Shown here: positions 30,792-39,473 of the stretch, in pieces
Layout of the letters: each line of letters begins with the position of its first letter
Numbering within the stretch: position 1 is the first letter of the stretch
NCBI RefSeq assembly: GCF_036227405.1
Contig: NZ_CP109473.1
Span: 8,246,001-8,310,000 of the forward strand
From: Streptomyces sp. NBC_01460
GTDB taxonomy: Bacteria > Actinomycetota > Actinomycetes > Streptomycetales > Streptomycetaceae
Direction: 5' to 3'
Length of the DNA: 64,000 nt
The notes under the pieces: model-generated
The model's database searches: none
Seen by the model: only the letters and a program-made list of their open reading frames with translations
Told to the model about the DNA's origin: nothing
Translations under genes and position numbers: made by a program

Positions 30792-31694
30792 ATGCCGACC
30801 ACTCCTGTCCTCTCCACCACGATCTTCCACCGCGAGTCGGGCTCGGGCACGCCGATCGTCTTCCTGCACGGCAACCCCACCTCCTCGTATCTGTGGCGGA
30901 ACGTTCTGCCGGCCGTCGGCCGGGGCCGCCTGCTCGCCCCCGACCTGATCGGCATGGGCGACTCCGGCAAGCCCGACATCGACTACACCTTCGACGACCA
31001 CGCCCGCCATCTCGATGCCTGGTTCGAGGCGCTCGGCCTCGACGGAGTCGTCCTGGTCGGCCACGACTGGGGCGGCTCGCTCGCCTTCGACTTCGCCGCC
31101 CGCCACCCCGGCCGGGTCCGCGGCATCGCCTTCACCGAGACCATCGTCAAACCGATGACCTGGGAGGAGTTCCCCGAGGGCGGCCGTGAGCTGTTCTCGG
31201 CCATCAAGACCGAGGGAGTGGGGGAGTCCATGATTCTCGACGACAACGTCATGATCGAGAAGGGCCTGCCGGGAACCGTCGCCACCCCGCTCGACCGCGA
31301 GGATCTGGCGGCCTACCTGCTGCCCTACCCCACCCGGGAGAGCCGCAGGCCGCTGCTGCAGTGGCCGCGCGCCATGCCGCTCGGGGGCGAGCCCGCCGAC
31401 GTGGTGGCCCGCATCGAGGCGTACGACGCCTGGCTCGCGGCCAGCGTGGACGTCCCCAAGCTGCTGATCGACTTCGCTCCGGGCCCCGGCGCCATGATGG
31501 GCCCCGAGACCGTCGCCTGGTGCGAGCGGCACATGGCGGCCCTGGAGGTCGAGCGCCATGACGTCGTGGCTGGGCACCACACCCCGGAGGACCGCCCCGC
31601 CGAGATCGCCGCGGCGGTTTCCGCCTGGGCGGACCGGCACGGGCTGCGCCATGACGCCCCGGCCCGGCGGGTGCGGACGCGCGAGGCGGCCTGA
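30792..31694 (+). CDS. Haloalkane dehalogenase (HLD subfamily II-like)
   Basis: 300 residues, ATG with GGGAG seven bases upstream; the open frame starts earlier only over the NmrA gene. Alpha/beta-hydrolase fold. The full haloalkane dehalogenase set is visible: nucleophile Asp92 in GHDWGG, halide-binding Trp93, second halide-binding Asn28 in HGNPTSSYLW, catalytic acid Glu116 after strand 6 (TETIVKP, where DhaA/LinB have Glu) and catalytic His262 in AGHHTPED. This is the subfamily II arrangement (DhaA, LinB). It should hydrolyse carbon-halogen bonds of haloalkanes to alcohols. Natural substrates of such enzymes in Streptomyces are unknown. It probably shares an operon with the NmrA gene. Confidence 0.9.
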   Translation: MPTTPVLSTTIFHRESGSGTPIVFLHGNPTSSYLWRNVLPAVGRGRLLAPDLIGMGDSGKPDIDYTFDDHARHLDAWFEALGLDGVVLVGHDWGGSLAFDFAARHPGRVRGIAFTETIVKPMTWEEFPEGGRELFSAIKTEGVGESMILDDNVMIEKGLPGTVATPLDREDLAAYLLPYPTRESRRPLLQWPRAMPLGGEPADVVARIEAYDAWLAASVDVPKLLIDFAPGPGAMMGPETVAWCERHMAALEVERHDVVAGHHTPEDRPAEIAAAVSAWADRHGLRHDAPARRVRTREAA

Positions 31695-31713
31695 CGGTAC
31701 ATCAGCCGCTCGT

Positions 31714-32847
31714 TCACGCGAGTGCCCAGGCCACGTCCCTGAGCAGGGCGTGGCGCCAGCCCGCCCGGTCGTGACCGGACGGCGACCGTGATACGCGTAC
31801 GGTCGCCCCGGCCTGCCGGGTGAGGGCCTCGGCCGCCTCGCAGTGGGAGAGCATCCTCGTCTCGTGCTCCCCGACGTCGAACGCGATCCGCAGCCCTGAC
31901 AGATCGGGAGTCTCCGCCAGACGTGCGGCGATCGCGCCGCCGACCACCCCACCCAGGGGGTCCGCCCGCTCCGGGGCCCCCGGGGCCCACCAGAACGACG
32001 GGGACTGACAGGCGACGCGCGACACGAGGTCAGGGAACTCCAGTGCCGCGTACATCGCGCTCAGCCCGCCGAGGCTCTGCCCGGCGACCACCAGCCGGTC
32101 CCAGTCGGCGGGCACACCGGATGCCTCGACCAGGGAAGGCAGTTCGTCCCGGACCGCCTCCCACAGGGCGGGCTCGCACCCGAATTCGGCCTCCCGGTCC
32201 ACGGCCGGCACGAAGACGAGGGTGACGGGCGGCATGTCGCCGGCGGCGACGGCCGAGTCGAACGCGGTCATGGCCGGATGGAGGTACAGCCAGTCGTCCC
32301 CGTCGAGCAGCAGGACCACGGGCCCGCCGCCCCCCGAAGGATGGACGCGTACGGTCCTTCGCCCGCCGAGCCGCCCGCCTGCCCACCGGACCCGGGTGCG
32401 CGGGACGGGCAGGACGTCGTCGGCCCCGATGCCGGGCCAGTGCGGCTGGGGCGGGGTGTCCGGCGTCGCGACGACGGACCGGTCACCGCCCGCCCCGTCG
32501 GGGTTGAACGGGTCGGCGTACGCGCCGTCGTCCGCGAGGAACTGATAGGTCACCCGCAGGCGTGCGGGCATCCGTACCTCCGCGTACCAGCAGTCGGTGT
32601 CGCCCCGGCGGCGCAGGGGGACGGCTTCCGACCAGCTCTCGAAGCCGATGCTCGCCGGCGACCCCCGCCACAGGAACAGCGTCACCCAGCCGCCGTCGTC
32701 GGCCGGTACCGACACGGGAGTTCGTACGGCCGACCAGAAGGCGTCGGTGCCGGGGCTGCCGGACACCCCGAACGCGGAGAACGGCTCGACCGCACCGGTA
32801 GCGAGGTCGTCGGCGGTGGTGCCGACCCGGTCCGTGACCCGGCGCAT
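31714..32847 (-). CDS. cchJ: Siderophore esterase/hydrolase, Fes/IroE type (CchJ)
   Basis: 377 residues from the ATG with AAGGAG six bases upstream; an in-frame GTG six codons earlier lacks a site. Residues 1-165 are an N-terminal Ig-like enterochelin-esterase domain, and 170-377 an esterase-D-type alpha/beta hydrolase with nucleophile Ser in VAGQSLGGLSA and a C-terminal His in SGHDRAGWRHAL. There is no signal peptide, so it is cytoplasmic. In S. coelicolor, CchJ is proposed to release or hydrolyse coelichelin, and CchH here has no thioesterase. It lies 47 bases after argB in the same direction, so it is probably expressed from the iron-boxed argB promoter. Confidence 0.9.
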   Translation of the reverse strand: MRRVTDRVGTTADDLATGAVEPFSAFGVSGSPGTDAFWSAVRTPVSVPADDGGWVTLFLWRGSPASIGFESWSEAVPLRRRGDTDCWYAEVRMPARLRVTYQFLADDGAYADPFNPDGAGGDRSVVATPDTPPQPHWPGIGADDVLPVPRTRVRWAGGRLGGRRTVRVHPSGGGGPVVLLLDGDDWLYLHPAMTAFDSAVAAGDMPPVTLVFVPAVDREAEFGCEPALWEAVRDELPSLVEASGVPADWDRLVVAGQSLGGLSAMYAALEFPDLVSRVACQSPSFWWAPGAPERADPLGGVVGGAIAARLAETPDLSGLRIAFDVGEHETRMLSHCEAAEALTRQAGATVRVSRSPSGHDRAGWRHALLRDVAWALA

Positions 32848-32894
32848 GAACGACTCCTTGAACACGTAGGGGGAAAGACGCAGGGGCCCGTCGA

Positions 32895-33890
32895 TCAGGT
32901 GACGGCGACCTGGCGTCGTGGGGTGCGGGGGGCCCGGATGGTGCGGGTCCCGAGGTCGTCGCAGCCGTCACCGCCGCTCGACGGGAACACGGTGGTGCCG
33001 GGGGCCGTCTCGTCGAGCAGGCAGCGCAGGACGGCGTGCGGCACGCGGCCGTCGAGCACGTGCGCCCGCCGCACACCGCCGCGGACGGCCCGCAGACAGC
33101 CCTCCATCTTCGGCAGCATGCCGCTGGTCAGCGTCGGCAGCATCGTGTGCAGGGCGTCGGCGGTCATCCGCTCGATCACGTCGGTGCTGCGCGGCCAGTC
33201 CGCGTACAACCCCTCCACGTCGGTCAGCATGACGAGGCGTTCGGCCCCCAGGGCCACGGCCAGGGCCGACGCGGCGAGATCGGCGTTGACGTTGTAGACC
33301 TGCCCGTCCTCGCCGCGCGCCACAGGGGAGACCACCGGGATGTGACCCTGCGCCAGGAGCGCGCGCAGCATGGCCGGATCCACGTCCACGACGTCCCCGA
33401 CGAGGCCTATGTCCACGGGGCGGCCGTCCACCCAGGCCGGACGCCGGACCGCTGTCATCGAGTGCGCGTCCTCACCCGTCAGGCCCACGGCGTACGGTCC
33501 ATGGGCGTTGATGTGGCCGACCAGCTCACGCTGGACGCGCCCGGCCAGCACCATCCGCACCACGTCCATGGTCTCCGGTGTGGTCACCCGGAGTCCTGCC
33601 TCGAAGCGGGTCTCCAGGCCCAGCCGGTCGAGCATGGCGCTGATCTGGGGACCCCCGCCGTGTACGACGACAGGGCGCAGGCCCGCGTGCCACAGCTCCA
33701 CGACGTCCTGCGCGAACGACCGCTGCAGGCTCGCGTCCACCATGGCGTTCCCGCCGAACTTGACGACGACCGTGCCGTGCGCGGGTTCCTCCGGACGGTG
33801 GGGTGACCCGGCGGGTGGATCCGCGTCCGCCTGTTCCATGAAGGCCGGTCCCATCCCTGTCCCCACCCCGTTCGGTTGTCCAACTGGCAT
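32895..33890 (-). CDS. argB: Acetylglutamate kinase paralogue linked to the coelichelin locus
   Basis: 331 residues. The amino-acid kinase core is complete: KFGGNAM (44-50), [21 protein letters not shown], the nucleotide/substrate motif [23 protein letters not shown] and [13 protein letters not shown]. It phosphorylates N-acetylglutamate, the second step to ornithine. The N-terminus differs from that of typical Streptomyces ArgB: where those have a helix (LIEALPWL-like) before KFGG, this one is Pro/Gly-rich. The C-terminal segment also diverges ([12 protein letters not shown]). The start is ATG 33890, with ATG 33854 or 33839 possible. It is the first gene of an argB-cchJ unit under an iron box, apart from any arginine operon. 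Confidence 0.88.
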   Translation of the reverse strand: MPVGQPNGVGTGMGPAFMEQADADPPAGSPHRPEEPAHGTVVVKFGGNAMVDASLQRSFAQDVVELWHAGLRPVVVHGGGPQISAMLDRLGLETRFEAGLRVTTPETMDVVRMVLAGRVQRELVGHINAHGPYAVGLTGEDAHSMTAVRRPAWVDGRPVDIGLVGDVVDVDPAMLRALLAQGHIPVVSPVARGEDGQVYNVNADLAASALAVALGAERLVMLTDVEGLYADWPRSTDVIERMTADALHTMLPTLTSGMLPKMEGCLRAVRGGVRRAHVLDGRVPHAVLRCLLDETAPGTTVFPSSGGDGCDDLGTRTIRAPRTPRRQVAVT

Positions 33891-33934
33891 GCGAGCGGCC
33901 GAGGTTCCTTCTCGTGAAGCCCACCCGGCGCGGT

Positions 33935-33953
33935 GGAGGTAAGCCTAACCTAA
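33935..33953 (-). promoter_or_regulatory. Iron box before argB-cchJ
   Basis: The plus strand reads GGAGGTAAGCCTAACCTAA. Its right half (CCTAACCTAA) is perfect and its left half good. It is centred about 54 bases upstream of the argB start, a normal operator position. It places argB and cchJ in the same DmdR regulon as the rest of the siderophore genes. Confidence 0.85.
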
Positions 33954-34099
33954 TCAGTGTGGAGTCAGGAGTGGGCCTGCTCGTCCCAGCGGCGTCCGGA
34001 GACGTGCACCAGGTCCCTCGGGCTGGTCGCCGAACGGCGTATGACGGGCAGTCGGCCGTGCGAAGCCCGCTGTCAGAGGGCACGCATGGGCTCCTGGGC

Positions 34100-34337
34100 A
34101 TGACCACCTGGATGCTTCACTCGTTCCCCGGACACGAGGTGAACCTCGTCTTCGCCCGGGGATGTTCCCCGGTGCCCTTGCCGAGGGGCTGCGCACCCGT
34201 CTGCGCGAGCTTCTTGCCCACCGAGAGGCGGACGGGTGGGAGTGGGCGGTGCACGAGATGCTGAACGGCGAGTGGTCGCGGAGTTCTTCGTGCTGCCCTG
34301 GCCTCCGCTGCTCGGGCAGGTCGCCTCCACGGCGTGA
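34100..34337 (+). pseudogene. Small gene broken by two frameshifts
   Basis: Three adjoining stretches on the plus strand read as natural protein with GC-rich codon ends but lie in three successive frames: MTTWMLHSFPGHEVNLVFAR from ATG 34100, then FPGALAEGLRTRLRELLAHR and onward to HEMLNGEW from about 34162 to 34271, then AEFFVLPWPPLLGQVASTA to TGA 34337. Restoring one G in the run near 34161 and one near 34275 gives a continuous protein of about 80 residues. The family is unknown to me. This is either a genuine pseudogene or a pair of homopolymer errors in the assembly. The rest of 33954-34392 shows no other coding signal. Confidence 0.55.
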
Positions 34338-34392
34338 CGCGAGGGCCGGAAGTGTGGCGGGGAGGCGCACTCTCCTGCCCGCCACACACTCC

Positions 34393-35856
34393 TCACTGCG
34401 CGGTGATGCGCAGCACTCCGGTCACCGTGCCCTGGAGGTAGGCGCCGTCCGGTGCGATCGTGCCCGCCATCTGCAGGGTGTCGTACAGCGACCCCACGCC
34501 GACCTTCGTGGAGCGGGTGACCTGTCCGCTGTCGGGGTCGATCTGCACATAGCGGTACGGGTCGAGCAGGCTCGTCCCCTTGGTGCCCGGGATCAACGGG
34601 TCGCGCACCACCGTGTGGAGGCGTCCGTCGGCCGTCGAGAGCTTCGGGACGGCCGCCGATCGCAGCGCGTTGTCCCATACGAGGCCGCACCCCGTGCCGT
34701 CCGCCCGTACGTCGACCCTCGACAGGCCGCCGGCGAAGTCGGCGGAGGCCGGCACACTGGTGCCCGCACCCTCGGGGACCGCCGGGTAGGGGTAGCCGTA
34801 GGTCCCCGCGACGAAGACACTGCGCCCGATGCCCACCGGGGAGTTCTCGCTCCCGGGACCGTTCGCCGCCCTGAGCACCGGGACCGAGCAGACGTCCGAC
34901 CCGTCGGCCGTGCGGTACACCTTCAGGTTGGCCGCGGTGTCCGCGTTGTCGACGACGGCGACGTACTCCGTGCCCCGTGCCGGACCGAAGAACGTGGGCG
35001 TCGATCCGCTGCCCCAGCTCAGCAGACCGGGCTTGCGGGCGGAGCCGCGGTCGTACGCCGTGCGCCAGAGGACCTCGGGAACCCCGGCCCTGGCGGTCAG
35101 CAGATAGGTCGCGTGGGTGGTGGTGACCGCGGTGCCCTCCGGGGCCGTGGAGATGCTGTTGGCGACGCGCTCCCCGGCGGGCAGGGAGAGGGCCTTCACC
35201 GTGCCGGTGGTGTCGTCGGCGGTCCCGACCACGCCGCCACCGGTGGCGAACCAGACGCGGCCGTCCCAGTCGGGTGCCAGGCCGGTGACCGCGTCGTCCT
35301 GCGGTATGACGGAGGCCAGGGACAGGCTCCGGTCGATCCTCAGGCTCCAGTCGCCCTCGGCGTCCCGGTGGTGCCCGATCCGGAGCAGGCTCCGGCTCCC
35401 GTCTGCGACGACCAGCCGGTCCTGGTGGTCGATGTAGGCGTAGACACCGCCCAGCAGCGAACCCTTGGTCAGTTTCAGCGTGGTCAGGGAGGAACCGTCG
35501 TCCGGGTCGAGCAGATGGACCGTGGGCACCTGGCCGAAGATCGGGGTGCACAGGGCGACGGGGTAGCCGTCGGCCCCCACGAGGATCGTCGGGCACGCCG
35601 AGGCGAGGGCGGTGCGTGAGGACGACAGGGTGCCGGCGCCGGGCCCGGCGAGCGGCGTGGTGTCGGAGGAACCCGCGTCCCCGTGCATGGTGGCGGTGCC
35701 GTCGGGTCCCACATAGGGATTGTGCGGGGGCGTCGGGCCGAAGGACGCGGGAGAGACGGCCGAGGCGGAGCCCGCGCAGCCGAGGACGAAGGCCGCGAGC
35801 AGGGCACCGATGGGCTTCCACCGGGCGGATCGCCGGGGAGCGGGGGAGAGGGACAC
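34393..35856 (-). CDS. Secreted propeller-like protein of unknown function
   Basis: 487 residues, GTG start with AAAGGA upstream. The signal peptide comprises basic residues 1-13, a hydrophobic core and an ASA cleavage region near 33. The mature chain has repeated short strand blocks of the form GxxYxxTxxGxVW or DGRVWFATGGGVVGTAD, and PQDDAVTGLAPDWDGRVWF and DPDSGQVTRST suggest a beta-propeller with six or so weak repeats. No catalytic motif is seen. A 27-residue leader-peptide ORF stands 264 bases upstream on the same strand. Confidence 0.7.
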   Translation of the reverse strand: MSLSPAPRRSARWKPIGALLAAFVLGCAGSASAVSPASFGPTPPHNPYVGPDGTATMHGDAGSSDTTPLAGPGAGTLSSSRTALASACPTILVGADGYPVALCTPIFGQVPTVHLLDPDDGSSLTTLKLTKGSLLGGVYAYIDHQDRLVVADGSRSLLRIGHHRDAEGDWSLRIDRSLSLASVIPQDDAVTGLAPDWDGRVWFATGGGVVGTADDTTGTVKALSLPAGERVANSISTAPEGTAVTTTHATYLLTARAGVPEVLWRTAYDRGSARKPGLLSWGSGSTPTFFGPARGTEYVAVVDNADTAANLKVYRTADGSDVCSVPVLRAANGPGSENSPVGIGRSVFVAGTYGYPYPAVPEGAGTSVPASADFAGGLSRVDVRADGTGCGLVWDNALRSAAVPKLSTADGRLHTVVRDPLIPGTKGTSLLDPYRYVQIDPDSGQVTRSTKVGVGSLYDTLQMAGTIAPDGAYLQGTVTGVLRITAQ

Positions 35857-36120
35857 GGCGGGACGGTCCTTTCGGGTACGGATGTACCAGGAGGGCGGGA
35901 TGCGGCACGCACAGACAACTCCCGGTGGGACACGGCATGTCGACCGGGAGGGGCGCGGTGGTACCGCGAGCGGGGGAAGCGGAGTGCGGGCGGACGGAAG
36001 CGCGCCCTGCGGAGGAGGGTGCGGCGCCGGGTCAGGCCGGGACGCCCACGCGTTCAGCGACGGGTGAACGGCGGCGGAGCCGGTGTGCGGCGGACGGGGG
36101 AGTGCATCCCGCCCACGTCG

Positions 36121-36204
36121 TCAGCCCGCGTGGAGACAGAGAGCGCCGGCGGTACGCACGAGATCGACATGGCGTCGTCGCGTGAGGTCCCGGCAGTACT
36201 TCAT
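36121..36204 (-). CDS. 27-residue Cys-containing putative leader peptide
   Basis: ATG to TGA, 27 codons. The peptide begins MKYCRDL and has the core TRRRHVDLVRTAGALC. Short actinobacterial leader peptides with an RRxHxDLxR core followed by a small-residue/Cys tail commonly precede sulfur-metabolism or transport genes, where they are thought to sense cysteine supply through ribosome stalling. The next gene on this strand is the secreted propeller protein, 264 bases downstream; no hairpin I could identify separates them. A GGA lies before the start. The rest of 35857-36375 shows nothing else. Confidence 0.5.
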   Translation of the reverse strand: MKYCRDLTRRRHVDLVRTAGALCLHAG

Positions 36205-36375
36205 GCGGGTGATCCAAACAGCACTGCTGACACTTGGTCAAGACAGCGCAGAGGCAGCGGAACCGGCCGACGCGCCTCGGGGGAGAGGGACCGGGGACCC
36301 GTCCCCGCCTTCCGGTGCGCCCCCCTGTCCCGGGAGTGGTCGCCGGCCGGCTCCAGCCGCATCACTGTCCGGGGG

Positions 36376-36729
36376 TCAGGCCGCTGCCTCGTACGCCGCG
36401 CTGATGGCGATGTCGACCCCGGGGTGGACGACGAGCCGCGCGCCCCCGGAGTCGGCGGCGGAGGCCTCCAGGATGCGCCGCACGGGCGCGCTGTGCGTGG
36501 CGGCGGACATCAGCACGCCCCAGGTGCCGCACTGGCGGTGCGCGCGCAGGACCGCGCTGGCCGTGGCCGGTGTGGCGGCCGGTTCCTCGATGACCACCAG
36601 CACCGGCGCCGGCCGGTGCGCCTGCACGAACGCCACGATGTCGGCAGCCAGTTCGGCCCGCCCTCCGATGCCGGGATCCTCCTGCACGGTGAGGACCAGG
36701 ACACCATGGTCAAGTCTGTGGGACAGCAT
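36376..36729 (-). CDS. STAS-like small protein
   Basis: 117 residues from the ATG that has GGAGG five bases upstream. The alternating pattern (VLVLTVQEDPG, AADIVAFVQAHRPAPVLVVIEEP, TWGVLMSA, VRRILEA) resembles STAS / anti-sigma-factor-antagonist folds. A conserved phosphorylatable Ser/Thr is not obvious at the expected DxS position. It is divergent from the IclR regulator across 213 bases. Function unknown; a regulatory role is an inference from the fold only. Confidence 0.65.
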   Translation of the reverse strand: MLSHRLDHGVLVLTVQEDPGIGGRAELAADIVAFVQAHRPAPVLVVIEEPAATPATASAVLRAHRQCGTWGVLMSAATHSAPVRRILEASAADSGGARLVVHPGVDIAISAAYEAAA

Positions 36730-36942
36730 CACGACCTCCGCTTCCGGCCCACCGGTGGGCTCTGGTGAACTCCGTCTTCCCCACTCGGCGGACTCTCAAG
36801 CGACGTGTTCGCGCCCCGCTCCGCGACCGGCGCAGAACCGGCGGACGGACGGCGGTCGTCCACCCGCGGGACCGGCCCGGAATCATAGGGGCGCGGGTGC
36901 CGCACCGGAACACGGCGCCAGTGACGCGACCGAGAGGACCCC

Positions 36943-37704
36943 GTGGCCGATCCCAAGAGCTACATCATCGAGTCATTGGACACCGGGCTGCGCCTGATGC
37001 GCCTCTTCCTCACCCACGACACCCTGTCGGTCACCGACGCCGCCAGGGAGCTGGACGTGGCACGCTCCACCGCGCACCGTGTGCTCAGTACGCTCGAAGC
37101 ACGCGGCTTCGCCACCCGTGACACCTCCGGCCGCGGCTACTCCGCAGGGCCCGAACTCGTCACGCTGGGCCGCCCGGCGGGTTACGGCCCCGGGATCGGG
37201 GCACGGCTGCGCGTGGTGCTGGACGCGGCCGCCACCGCCACGGGGGAGACGGTCAGTACCGCCGCCCTGATCGGCGACCAGGTGATCATCACGGACGGCC
37301 GTGAGTCGCCGCACCCCGTGCGTGCCGTCCTGGAGACCGGCCGGGCCCAGCCGGCGCACGCCACCTCGGCGGGCAAGGTGCTGCTGGCCCAGCTGACCGC
37401 GGAACAGGTCTGCGCCCTCTACCCGGAGGAACGGCTGCCCGGGCTCACCAGCCGCACGCTGGTCTCCCGTACCGCGCTCCTGTCCGAGCTGGCCGCGATC
37501 CGCGCCCTCGGCCGCGCCGACAGCGCCGGCGAGTCGGTGCGGGGAATGAACGCCGTCGCGGTGCCGCTGGCCGGAAACAGCTGGCGCGACCGGCTCGCCC
37601 TGATGGCATCGATGCCTGCGGACCGGGGCGGCGAACCCGAGCTCGCCCGGCATGCCGCGGCACTCCGGAAGGCGGCGGCGCTCCTTCCGCCACCTTCCTC
37701 CTGA
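36943..37704 (+). CDS. IclR-family transcriptional regulator
   Basis: 253 residues, GTG start with GAGAGGA upstream. The N-terminal winged HTH (about 8-70, SVTDAARELDVARSTAHRVLSTLEARGF) is classic IclR. The C-terminal effector domain runs from about 80 and contains PAHATSAGKVLLAQL, the segment that binds small organic ligands. It is followed after 476 bases by a PfkB-family kinase in the same direction, a likely target. Confidence 0.92.
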   Translation: MADPKSYIIESLDTGLRLMRLFLTHDTLSVTDAARELDVARSTAHRVLSTLEARGFATRDTSGRGYSAGPELVTLGRPAGYGPGIGARLRVVLDAAATATGETVSTAALIGDQVIITDGRESPHPVRAVLETGRAQPAHATSAGKVLLAQLTAEQVCALYPEERLPGLTSRTLVSRTALLSELAAIRALGRADSAGESVRGMNAVAVPLAGNSWRDRLALMASMPADRGGEPELARHAAALRKAAALLPPPSS

Positions 37705-38180
37705 GCGGAGCTCCGGCAGGTTGGGCGGCACCGGGGCGCGGCGGCTCACCCAGGTGCACACCCGTACCACCACGCCCGAACTCCCCGACAGGAGTGGGCT
37801 GATGTCCTGTTTCGACGGCGGCCCAACTTGCGCAAGGTGATGAAAGGCCTTGCGGAAATCCTTGACGACGGGACGGACCGGGCGGCAGGCTCCCAGACGT
37901 TCCCCCACGGCGGTCTGACGTGTGGCTGCCTTCGAGGGCACAGCCGTGCCCTGTCGTCGAAGGAGCCGCACATGCAGCACCGATTCCATCTGATCACGGA
38001 ACGCCGGCCGGAGTCATGACCGTCACCGGCTTCGTGATCCCCCTGGCTTTCGGAGACACCGCCGGGCGGGAAGACCGCCGCCGACGGGCGGGACGGAGCA
38101 CGGCCCGTGCGCCGACGGTGACGGCCGCCGGGCCGCGAACCGCATGAGAACGTCCTGAACCGAGAGGTACGACCACCTTC
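37705..38180 (+). other. 476-base spacer between IclR gene and PfkB kinase gene
   Basis: No full gene. It holds a 15-codon ORF (37972-38019) with a strong ribosome site and, overlapping its stop as ATGA, a 43-codon frame (38016-38147) that starts MTVTGFVIPLAFGDTAG and becomes Arg-rich. The second may be the stump of a lost membrane-protein gene or noise. The promoter of the kinase gene should lie here. Confidence 0.4.
37972..38019 (+). CDS. 15-residue upstream ORF with strong ribosome site
   Basis: AAGGAG seven bases before ATG; the peptide is MQHRFHLITERRPES. Its stop overlaps an ATG as ATGA. It lies 161 bases before the PfkB kinase gene. It could be a leader peptide or a chance ORF. The ribosome site is the only positive evidence. 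Confidence 0.3.
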   Translation: MQHRFHLITERRPES

Positions 38181-39119
38181 ATGCGCCGGCAGACCGATGT
38201 CCTCGTCCTGGGCGGAGCGGGCGTGGACACCATCGTCCATGTCCCCGAACTCCCGCTCCCCTTCGCCGACAGCTACATGATCCGGCCGGGCATCGTGACC
38301 CGGGGAGGGCAGAGCGGGGACTTCGCCGCGATGGGACTGCACGCCCTCGGCCTGCGGACCCACCACCTCGACATGATCGGCGACGACCACGAGGGAGATC
38401 TTGTCCGCGCGCTCCACCGCGACCGGGGCATCCCGCTCACCGCGTTCCCGTCACCCGGCGGCACCAAGCGCGCCGTCAACCTCGTGGGCCCGGACGGACG
38501 GAGGCTCTCGCTGTACGACGCGGACCGGGCGCGGGACTCGGACCGGTTCGACGAGGCGACGGTCCGTGAGCTCGCCGCCGAGGCCCGCCACGCCCACGTC
38601 GTCATCACCCAGCCGTGCGTGTTCACCCTGCCGTTGCTCCGTGAGGCCGGGCTGACCATCTCCACCGATCTGCACAACTGGGACGGCGTCGACACCTACC
38701 ACGAACCGTTCGCCCTCCAGGCCGACGTCGTGTTCCTCTCCACCGCCGATCTGTCCGATCCCGAGCGGACCATGCGCGACATCACCGAACGGGGAAGGGC
38801 CCGGACCGTCGTCGCCACGGCGGGCGCCGAGGGGGCGTACCTGCTCCACGAGGGCGAACTCACGCACGTGCCCGCTGTCACCCCGCCGGTCCCGGTGGTG
38901 GACACCAACGGCGCCGGCGACGCGTTCGCCTCAGCCTTCCTGTTCGGCCGGCTGAACGGCGAACGCCCCGACCGCTGCGCCCTGTACGGGACGGTGGCCG
39001 GCGCCCACGCCTGCACCGTGCCGTCGACGCGCACGGATTCCATCGGGAGGGAGGACCTGCTCGCCCGGGTCGCCGAGGTGGAGAAGGAGCAAGCGGCGCA
39101 GGGGGTGCAGGCCACCTGA
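38181..39119 (+). CDS. PfkB-family carbohydrate kinase
   Basis: 312 residues, ATG with GAGAGG 12 bases upstream. N-terminal [21 protein letters not shown] switch in [17 protein letters not shown], and the C-terminal PfkB signature [18 protein letters not shown] with catalytic Asp. It phosphorylates a sugar or nucleoside; the closest style is the ribokinase/fructokinase group, but the substrate is not evident. It lies downstream of the IclR gene and is probably its target. Confidence 0.9.
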   Translation: MRRQTDVLVLGGAGVDTIVHVPELPLPFADSYMIRPGIVTRGGQSGDFAAMGLHALGLRTHHLDMIGDDHEGDLVRALHRDRGIPLTAFPSPGGTKRAVNLVGPDGRRLSLYDADRARDSDRFDEATVRELAAEARHAHVVITQPCVFTLPLLREAGLTISTDLHNWDGVDTYHEPFALQADVVFLSTADLSDPERTMRDITERGRARTVVATAGAEGAYLLHEGELTHVPAVTPPVPVVDTNGAGDAFASAFLFGRLNGERPDRCALYGTVAGAHACTVPSTRTDSIGREDLLARVAEVEKEQAAQGVQAT

Positions 39120-39159
39120 GACACGGCCTGGACGCCGACAACCGGGGCACCTGCCGGCC

Positions 39160-39321
39160 CGAGTCCGGCAGTCGGAGCGGACGGGCGGAAGGATCACTGC
39201 CCGCAACCACTTCGACGCATGGGCCCGCTGCTGCATGCCCCTGGGAAGCTTCAGCCACTACATGATCATGGCGGCCGAGCATTACCGGAGCAGTGGCAGT
39301 TCCAGCAGCCGGGTGAGCTGA
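39160..39321 (+). pseudogene. Possible coding relic, unidentified
   Basis: One plus-strand frame ending at TGA 39321 has GC-rich third positions and reads like folded protein ([20 protein letters not shown], then [12 protein letters not shown]), but it has no start codon with ribosome site and no upstream continuation. I do not recognise the family. A hairpin with 8-base arms lies at 39402-39425. The rest of 39120-39473 shows nothing. Confidence 0.25.
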
Positions 39322-39473
39322 CGCACGGGTGGGCGCGCGTCAGGGGCACGACAGCCGTCAGGATGCCGTGTCACCGATGCCGGTCCCACCCGTAGGGCCC
39401 CACCGCTCACCGAGGGGAGCGGTGACGGAGAATGTGCAGATCCCCTTCCGGAGCCCAGACACCTGGAGTACGT

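Noticed and set aside
29180..33953. TetR-NmrA-dehalogenase segment as a mobile element
   Set aside because: No integrase, transposase, flanking direct repeats or tRNA; composition is like its neighbours. Insertion is inferred only from gene order.
33914..34264. 116-codon plus-strand ORF downstream of the argB promoter
   Set aside because: Only its middle (MTTWMLHSFPGHEVNLVFAR) looks like protein; it continues in other frames, so it is treated as part of a frameshifted gene.
35684..36768. Overlapping plus-strand ORFs opposite the propeller gene promoter and the STAS-like gene
   Set aside because: Arg/Gly-rich translations without ribosome sites, antisense to better genes.
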